From Isoetes engelmannii (Eukaryota > Streptophyta > Lycopodiopsida > Isoetales > Isoetaceae): 25,268 nucleotides of DNA. This document shows positions 17,989-25,268 of this stretch, piece after piece. The translations under genes and the position numbers were made by a program. The stretch covers positions 1-25,268 of the forward strand of contig JAANSK020168887.1 of assembly GCA_011763485.2 (NCBI GenBank), in the 5' to 3' direction. The notes under the pieces were generated by a model. The model made no database searches. It had not been told where the DNA came from and worked only from the letters and a program-made list of their open reading frames with translations. Each line of letters starts with the position of its first letter. Position 1 is the stretch's first letter.

Positions 17989-18230
17989 AATAGTCTCAAA
18001 GAATACTGCCATGTATCACTCTTGTTGAGTGAATAATCCCAATCTAAAGTCAAGGACCGAAGCTCACCTGCATCCATCCAAGAGCTTATGTTAGAGTGAA
18101 AAAAGTAACAAGACTTGTGTTAACATTGACGTCTCGTCAATATTATACAAAGGCCTACGGCAAAGGCTCTTCATCCAGGATGCGGTAAATCAAAAGGAGC
18201 CTGTAACTAATGCCACAGAAAGCAGCACAG

Positions 18231-18341
18231 AGCTTACCACGAAAGATGTAACGGCTGTAGCTACGGGAAGTGCCATGGACATAGCAACGGCTGGCACCAC
18301 AGAAGAAGCAACGGCTGCTGCCACGGATGATGCCACGAAAA
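18231..18341 (+). repeat. degenerate minisatellite encoding a Thr/Ala-rich stretch
   Basis: ACGGCTG recurs at 18251, 18287 and 18311, spacings of 36 and 24 bp, with GCCACG/GCCATG/ACCACA blocks between. The spacings are multiples of 12, so one frame stays in register and reads ATAGTTEEATAAATDDATKK. It could be the disordered spacer of an old protein or a plain repeat. It lies upstream of the gag region that starts near 19.0 kb, but no link is shown. Confidence 0.5.
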
Positions 18342-19001
18342 AACAGAGCAGAATATCATAAGTATAGATTTTCTATCGTGATGCCTAGTGGGAGTTCAGA
18401 TGCTGCTGGTACAAATTTTGCAAGTACAGATTCTTTAATATTCGCGAGTACCGACCCGATTGTGCGCAATCATGAGGCGACATGTCTGCTCCCTATAAGA
18501 AGACATGTCCCAGATCGACCAAGGGACCAGAAGTTTTGCCTGCGCCCTTAGTTGTCGACCGCTTGCTCCCGATCCAGTTGCAAATCTTAGTCCAGAACTG
18601 CTTGTATTCAGCTCTGTATGATTTCAAAATCTTATCAATGTATCTGCTTCCATCATATTTTGAATAAAGTTCTGTCATCATCGTCTTCAATATCTTTATG
18701 CGTTCAAAGTTGATGAACATTCACAAATTTCTTGAGTTTACAAATTGTTTTTAGCAATTCGTCATTTGTTCCTTGAAATTCCCGTGTGACAACCTTCATA
18801 GACAGATTCCTTGGGTCCAAAAGATCACTGCTAAGTAGTGAATCTGCTCAATTCTATCTTTCCACACCCTGATATATTAACACTAACGCCTATTGTCAGG
18901 TCTTCATCACTTTTTCCAACTAGTTTATGAGTTATCAATGCTTCTCCACCAATCAAGTCCTCCAGCAAGCATCATCAAGAATGGAGTGATACCTGCAAAG
19001 A
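18342..19001. other. stretch upstream of the gypsy element, no gene seen
   Basis: This is where a 5' LTR and primer-binding site of the following element would be expected. I see no clear tRNA-complementary primer-binding site and no repeated LTR-like segment. Short frames only. Confidence 0.4.
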
Positions 19002-22000
19002 ATGGAACAACCACCTTCTGGTAAACCATCTATCAAAGTTAAAACAACACCCTCATTACCGCTTTCTCACCCACCTAGTGCCACTTCCTAAATGGTCTCC
19101 TCTCTTTCCCACCCTTTCTTACACTCCAGTTCCAACTCCTAAAGCATCGCCTCAACCATCTCCTGGATGGTTTCCAGTATACTACAATCAAGACAAGTCC
19201 TTCCAGTTTGACCCCTTCTCCCTTCCACCACCAGCTCTTTCAACACAACTCCAACCTGTTCCTCAACCTCTTTCTGCTCCCATTCCACAAGCCATAGCAT
19301 CACCTCTCCTTGTTCTTTACACACAACCTTCAATTCCGGCTTCAACAATGCCTGCACCTGCAGGTTATATCCCGGTTACTACGTATATTCCAGCTCCAGC
19401 TTACTTGCCAACCTCTGGCTCACCATCACTACCCACCAATCCATTTTCACAATCAACAACACAACCTGCAGTTCCTCCTGTGTATTATTCGTTGTCTGCA
19501 ACTCCACCTCAACCCATCTTACAATCTTTTCCTCCGATAGAACCACCACTACAAACTTTATCTGCATTGCCTCCTGTTGTCATAGCTGTTGTTGTTGCCA
19601 AGGTTAAGATCAGCTATTATGTCTTTGGAACCTTGCATGGTAAGCCATCAACGAAACAGAGTACTGTAGCCCATCTCGGAAAATTTGACTCTCTGGCCAT
19701 TCTCAATGACCATCAAGACCCACTGTTGAAGTTCTATCTCTTCAGCACAACATTGCAAGTACAACCAAAAGAATGGTTGTTAGCCAACAAACGCAACTGG
19801 TCAGTCATAGGGCAAGCACTTTAGACACATTATAGCTACACAGAAGATGATTCTCAATTGTTAACCCAGTTGGCTTGACAACAACAAGCACCCACAGAGT
19901 CTCCGAGGGAATTTGTCGACCGAACCTTGCCGTTGGTAACCAAGTTGGTGGAAATGCCCTCAAACAACTAGTTACTTGCATGGTTTCTACAAGAGTTGAA
20001 TCATCAAATTCGGGTCTACACGGAGCTACAAGGCCCAAAGAATCTTGAAGAGGCTATAAAAACGGCAAATCAATCTGTGAACATTGCCACGCGCACTCCA
20101 CTGGCCGATGCTTCTTTAAGCTCTCTGCCTACACATTATGTTCCACCACCGACTGCCAAGCCAGTTCAGAATCACAGTCATATCTGGTACAACCACTGTT
20201 CTGCACCACGTGTCACTTCATCACGGAGTGCAACGCACTAATGGGTCCACAACATCGCAAACGCTGCAACCAGAATAATCACAGCATGGAGGAGTGCCGT
20301 ATTGGAAATTCACAGCCACTGCGCTTTGCCAAGGCTTTCCCCATACAAACTACAAATGATGTTGCTGCACAACCTTCATCCTCCAGGGATAGTAGCAGGT
20401 TTACCTGCTACCATTGTGATCAGCGCAGGCACATTCTTCAAGACTGCCCTCAATTGCCCGTCATCCAAGTACAGCTCCTAGGAACCAATCAAGTTGAAAA
20501 TGTTTGGGTCACTCCTGATCAGCTGTGGAGGGCACAAGGAAAGCCAGGACAAGCACCACGACATCCTTTCGCCATGAATAGAGCGCCTCCATCTCCAAGA
20601 CCTCAGCTAACTTTGGCGATGGATCAAACAGGTGGTACAACTATTGGATCAGGTCACTCTGACAGAACCACCACGATGTGCATCGAATTAGGTCACGAAG
20701 GTCCCCCTGCATGACATTTACCTGGAAAATATGGTTTTGGCTATAACTCGTGTGCCAAAGTTTGCAGATCTTAGTCTGGAAACCCAACACTAACTGTGGC
20801 AACTGAAGCAACGGCTCTTTCAGACTGGCACAGATCCAGTAGTCATGTTTGCCACCACTAGAGCAAGAAAAGGCAAGGAGCCCTAGATCTTCCAGTTGCT
20901 GCTCAGACATTTCAAGGAGCTATCACCCATCTTCCAACCATTCCAGAGGTCCCTTTTCACACCACTCATGTTGTTCTATTAGAAGTACAAGAGGCCCTCA
21001 CGAGTGCTAAAATTCAACTCGGCCTTCTATTCATTTTTCAACTTCTAACTTCTCTACCTGAAAATCTTCTTGCCGAATTTCAAAAAATAAAAATCTCCAT
21101 CAGCTTGACAACACTTCATTCCCTCTGTTCTATTTTTCTACCCTCCAGCCCTCTTCCAACAGTTCTGGTAGGAGCTGTGAGCACATCTACCCCTACCATG
21201 GATGCATATGTTGGTTCCCACTAGATAGTTCATGTCCAAATTGATGGGGTAAGTGCAGTAAATCTCATTACCGATAGACTAAAACAACGGCTTGGACTCC
21301 ATATTTTGCATTCTCCTGCACATGATATCAAATTAGCTAGTGGAGTGATTACGAGCCCACAAAGGATAGCCAAGAATGTCCAACTTCATATTGACGACCT
21401 TACCTTTACCATGGACTTTGGGGTTCTGCAACCTGAGCAGGGCCAAATGCTAGTGGGACGACCATTCCTACGACAAGCTCAAGGCATATACAACTGGGGG
21501 AAGGATCAGTTGGTCATTTCAGATGACCATTTTACTGCAACTCTAGATCTCATTATGGGGCGAATCATCTCTCTTTATCATAACAAAGACCATTTTTCTG
21601 ATAGTGATCCTGAAAGTGATCTTGCCATGGTTGCCTCTTGTTCTACTCATCAACCTCCTTCAGTTGTTCCAGATCTGTGGGCGCAACAATGATTTATACA
21701 GTGATGATGCTCTTGCGGCCCTGTTTAAGCCACATGCACAAAATTCTTATCATATTGACGTCATACTACTTGATTTAACTTCACTGACTGTCATCCCTCC
21801 ATTAGACTCCACTCCTTCATCTGATTCTCCCTCTGAATTACCACTTCCATCCATCGCTGCTTCCTAAGCTCCCTCTTCTGAATCACTTCCACCGTCCACC
21901 ACCCCGTTGTTTCTCACCACTAGCTCTTTGGATCCTCCCGAACTTCCATTTTTACATGCCCACACCCTTGTGGAGTCGACCCTTCGACCTTACATTGACA

Positions 22001-24175
22001 CCCCACCCATAGAAATAGTGGACCTTGGATTTGAATAGCCTGTACGCATTGCTGCAGGACTTCCAGTGGATTTTCATGTTGGCCTTATTAAGCTGCTGAC
22101 TGAATACATGCATATTTTGCATAGAATTATTCAGATCTTCGCGACATTGACTGTACTTTGGGATAGCTTTCCATTCCCACCAATAAACCAGAAGCCAAGC
22201 CACGTTATCAACGCCGGTATCGACTCAATCCAAACTACATAGATTGAATGGAAGCAGAAATACACAAATTACTCAATGCGGGTTTGATATATGAAGTCAA
22301 GCATTTAGAATGGGTAAGTCCCATCGTGGTGGTACTAAAAAAGAATGGTAAAGTCCGCATCTGTGTGGATTATAGGAAGATGAATGCAGCCACGGAGCGG
22401 GATCATTTACCTCTGCCTTTCACAGGTCAGGTATTGGAAGGATATTGCTGGCCACGAGATGTATTCTTTTACGGATGGCTTCTATGGGTATAATCAAATT
22501 TCCATTCGCCCAGAAGATCAACTAAAGACGACCTTTAATACACCTCGAGAGACCTATGCTTACAACGTAGTACATTTTAGTTGTCAAACTCCCCCAGCAC
22601 GTTTCAACGGATAATGTTACGGGTCTTCCGTGACTTCATATTTGTGAATCCCTTCTTACAGTCTTCCAGGATGACTTCTCCGCCTACAACAGCATGGATA
22701 TGCCAAGGATACACATCTGTCCAAATTGGCACAGATCCTTCGGCACTGTGCAGATATAAGGATTAACTTAAATTCAGAGAAATCTTCCTTTTGTGTGACC
22801 TTTGGGACTCTATTGGGTCATATAGTCAGCCAGACGGGCATTACCATATGGATTCGGCCAAGATAAGCTGCATTATGACGCTTCACTACCACGGAATATC
22901 AAAGGGACAAGGAGCTTCATGGGCAAGATAAATTATTACTCCACATTTCTTGGTATTGCTCCCGTGGCGACTCTCCTTCACAAGTTGACAGTTGATGAAA
23001 GATCGTGGAAATGGTCCCCTGAGGTTGATCAGGCTTTAAGCAGTTGAAACAGTTGGTCACACAGGTACCCATCCTTCACCACCAGATTGGTCTCAGGGTT
23101 TGCCATCGGCGTTGTTCTAGCCCAACCCTTCTCTGCTAAACTAGATAAACCAGTCCCATTTTTGTTCTAGCCCAACCCTTCTCTGCTAAACTAGATAAAC
23201 CAGTCCCATTTGCTAGCTGAAAGCTAAATCATGCAGAACGAAACTATTCTGCAACTGAGCGTGAAGCCCTTGAGCTTATCTTCTCTGTAAAAAAGTTATG
23301 CCATCATCTTCTGGGCAGCCGAGTCAAATTCTATGTGGATCATCAAGGTTTGTTGTATCTCATCAATAAAATCACGCCCACGGGTCGCATTGCCCCTTGG
23401 ATCCTGCTGTTACAAGAATTTGCCCCATTTGAAATTATATACAAACCTAGAAAATCTCATACTGTACATACTTACTTGTCCAGAATCCACAACGATGATC
23501 CCCTCATGGGCACCAATGATTCATTCCTTGATGCTCTAGTTTTTCATGCCACGGCAGTGGCCACGGATAACATCACGAAAGTAGTCACGTCGTCTCCCAC
23601 GGATGATTGGAACCATGAACAGATCCAGTTTCATATATATGGCATTCTTCCATCTGAAGATCTGCACTTATCAGTTGCCAAGAATTTGGCTCTTAGAGCT
23701 CAATTTCTAAGAGAGGCCCGATATCATACTATGGTGGAAGACATTATGTATCGAGCAGGAACTGATCAGGTGCTGCGGCAGTGTGTTCTTTCCCATGACA
23801 CTGAGGAGCTTCTCCATCAGGCCCATGCTGGACCAGGTAGAGGGCACTTTAGTGGAGACAACACTGCTTGAAAACTTCTTCTAGCTGACTATTGGTGGCC
23901 TACCCTATTCAAGAATGCTCATCGGATTGCCCAGCAGTGTGATCCATGCCAATGCATGGGGTTCCCAACGGCTCGTGATGCATGTCTGCTACAGCCCATT
24001 ATTGTTTCGACCCTTTTTGCCATGTGGGGTATGGACTTTGTCGGGCCCATTGAGCCACCTGCACAGAATACACGACCAAGATATATATATTGGTTCTCAC
24101 TGATTATGCTACAAAATTATGGGTCAAAGCCTATGCCTTACCAGACAACACATCTGCTAGCACGGTGTGATGCTC
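19002..24175 (+). mobile_element. Ty3/gypsy LTR retrotransposon, worn internal region (gag to partial integrase)
   Basis: A fossil with the Ty3/gypsy domain order. gag (about 19.0-20.7 kb) starts with a very Pro-rich domain and ends with a CCHC knuckle, CYHCDQRRHILQDC (about 20406-20447). Protease (about 21.2-21.5 kb): VQIDGVSAVNLIT and MLVGRPFLRQAQGIYNW. Reverse transcriptase (about 22.2-22.8 kb): EWVSPIVVVLKKNGKVRICV, DYRKMNAAT, YNQISI. RNase H (about 23.1-23.5 kb): NYSATEREALELIFSVKKL and VDHQGLLYLINK. Integrase (about 23.65-24.17 kb): a zinc-binding H..H..C..C block, YWWPTLFKNAHRIA, and GMDFVGPIEPP with the first catalytic Asp. The rest of the integrase and both LTRs were not found, so it is truncated at the 3' end. 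It carries many breaks, clearly more than ten, and looks old. It is a non-chromovirus lineage, probably related to the fragment at 1-857 but not the same copy. Confidence 0.92.
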
Positions 24176-25010
24176 CCTACCGTATACTTCGCCGAGAATC
24201 CCCCATCGGATGGCCTCACCGTCGAATGGACCCTTCATCGAACTCGAGTCCTGGAATGGCCAGGGCTCCGAGTTGAGGAACGAAGGTGTCATTCGCCCTT
24301 CCTCAATGGGCTCCTATACAGCGGAAGCATAAAACATACGTAAGCACATTCTGTATAAACAATAGAACTACCACGAAGAGTAGCAAGATCCATCCATCAT
24401 CATAATTGCTAAACATGCATCTAACTGATACTACACATGAGAGGTTCCTACCCTGGTTCAGACTCGTAATGGAGTTTGATTGATGGTAAAAGCTCGAAGC
24501 TAGATCAGACTGAGTTATGGCAATGACTTGGGTTGGTATATAGACAATGGCTAGGGTTGACCACTCCATCCACCTTTCCTGTTCATACTATGCAGATAGG
24601 CTGGAACAAGCTCTGAGGAGACTGTAGCCTTCCGGGTATGTAGTCTTTCGGTATCACCCAATGAGACTACTTCAGGTTGCATCTCCTTGGTGCATTGAAG
24701 CAGGAGAAGACAAGTCTACCCCCTCCCCCCCTGGTACAATGAATTCTGGCGACTAGATGGTCGTGATGACACATGCCTTACTCGACTTACTCCCCTTATG
24801 CCTAGCCAGGACGACACCTGCTACTGGGGGGGGGTCAAGGCGGCACCTAACCCGGAGAGCATCAAACCCATACTCGAACCTCACGAAGCAGGAATAGGTT
24901 CAATATGGCATACGTATTATATGCCAAACATATTTTATGTATGATACGTCAACTTTTTGGAGTATTAAACGTCAAAAATACGTCCAAAAAAAAATCCGGC
25001 CCGGGAAATT
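24176..25010. other. stretch beyond the gypsy element, no gene seen
   Basis: The integrase similarity stops near 24175. What follows has C-rich runs (24718-24730), a G8 run (24827-24834) and, near 24910-24990, several ACGTC/TACGT motifs (for example ATACGTCAAC, AAACGTCAAA, ATACGTCCAA). No coding family, RNA gene or LTR was recognised. Confidence 0.4.
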
Positions 25011-25202
25011 TTCGCGTAAGCGAAGCTTCAAGTTCGCTTACACGAACACATTTTCGCGTAAGCGAACCTTTCAGTTCGCTTACGCGAACCACTTTCGGCT
25101 TCGCTTACGCGGACCACTTTCGGCTTCGCTTACGCGGACCCACCAGTTCGCTTACGCGAAGATTTTTTCACGTAAGCGAACCCGTTCTTTTGCTTACGCG
25201 AA
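25011..25202. repeat. array of nine 14-bp hairpin units in both orientations
   Basis: The unit is TTCGCGTAAGCGAA, itself a 5-bp stem (TTCGC/GCGAA) around GTAA. Forward units start at 25011, 25053 and 25167; reverse units (TTCGCTTACGCGAA) start at 25033, 25075, 25100, 25125, 25147 and 25189. Four are exact, the rest carry one change. Start-to-start steps are 22, 20, 22, 25, 25, 22, 20, 22 bp, close to two helical turns, and form a symmetric series. A 42-bp higher-order period (forward plus reverse) is visible, and the two 25-bp steps are a perfect tandem copy (25089-25113, 25114-25138). Neighbouring opposite units can also pair with each other. Every unit is CpG-bearing in an AT-rich setting. 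No coding role is evident. Confidence 0.9.
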
Positions 25203-25268
25203 CAATTCTTATTTATTTAGGTCGAGTTGGACGATTGTTTTGCGGCCCATTTTGGTTTCTTTTGTGCA

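Noticed and set aside
17806-18077. Arg-rich, Gly-rich and Pro-rich frames on both strands
   Set aside because: They are all translations of the CCG/CCT low-complexity tract at 17921-17988 and carry no domain signal.
24440-24480. GGTTCAGACTC, a possible tRNA or SINE B box
   Set aside because: No matching A box, no cloverleaf and no tRNA-like ends were found nearby.
25011-25202. CRISPR-like reading of the regularly spaced repeats
   Set aside because: Units are only 14 bp, occur in both orientations, are separated by 6-11 bp, and the host is a plant; it does not fit a CRISPR array.

Overview
The window looks like nuclear DNA of a land plant with a large, repeat-rich genome. Two complete plant-type genes are present: a secreted pectin methylesterase with an inhibitor pro-domain, and a Josephin/ataxin-3-like deubiquitinase. 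Around them lie worn Ty3/gypsy LTR elements, a plant LINE tail with its zf-RVT zinc region, a foldback MITE and long stretches of AT-rich sequence. The low gene density and deep decay of the repeats would suit a fern or gymnosperm, but nothing seen here fixes the lineage.

Layout. 1-1.6 kb: 3' part of a Ty3/gypsy element (integrase, then probable 3' UTR/LTR). 1.8-2.4 kb: a T/G homopolymer block, then the end of a different gypsy element, a chromovirus with an integrase tail and chromodomain. 2.4-5.5 kb: no gene; an inverted repeat, a 3 x 18-bp tandem repeat and faint coding-like remnants. 5.5-7.3 kb: plus-strand broken coding blocks I do not recognise. 7.4-7.75 kb: a fragment of an FCP1/HAD-like phosphatase, cut off almost exactly where a 5'-truncated LINE tail starts (7.8-8.44 kb). 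9.07-10.75 kb: pectin methylesterase (two exons, 529 aa). 12.63-13.41 kb, minus strand: Josephin gene (260 aa, one exon). The two genes converge across about 1.9 kb. 13.6 kb: a 129-nt near-perfect hairpin, about 200 bp upstream of the Josephin start, resembling a MIRNA precursor or tiny foldback element. 14.1-14.3 kb: a 180-bp MITE. 15.4-15.8 kb, minus: a possible small membrane protein. 15.9-16.05 kb: a cluster of GGAAC/GTTCC motifs. 16.1-17.4 kb, minus: an unrecognised broken coding region ending in RGRG-type basic motifs. 17.4-18.4 kb: an ORF remnant and low-complexity repeats. 19.0-24.2 kb: a long, heavily worn Ty3/gypsy element (gag, protease, RT, RNase H and part of integrase), no LTRs recognised. 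25.0-25.2 kb: a regularly spaced array of nine 14-bp hairpin units in both orientations, the most unusual structure in the window.

The two intact genes have no obvious shared pathway: one remodels cell-wall pectin, the other edits ubiquitin chains. They form a small gene island between decayed elements. The best candidates for something undescribed are the 25-kb palindrome array, the 13.6-kb hairpin and the two unidentified broken coding regions (5.5-7.3 kb plus, 16.1-17.4 kb minus).
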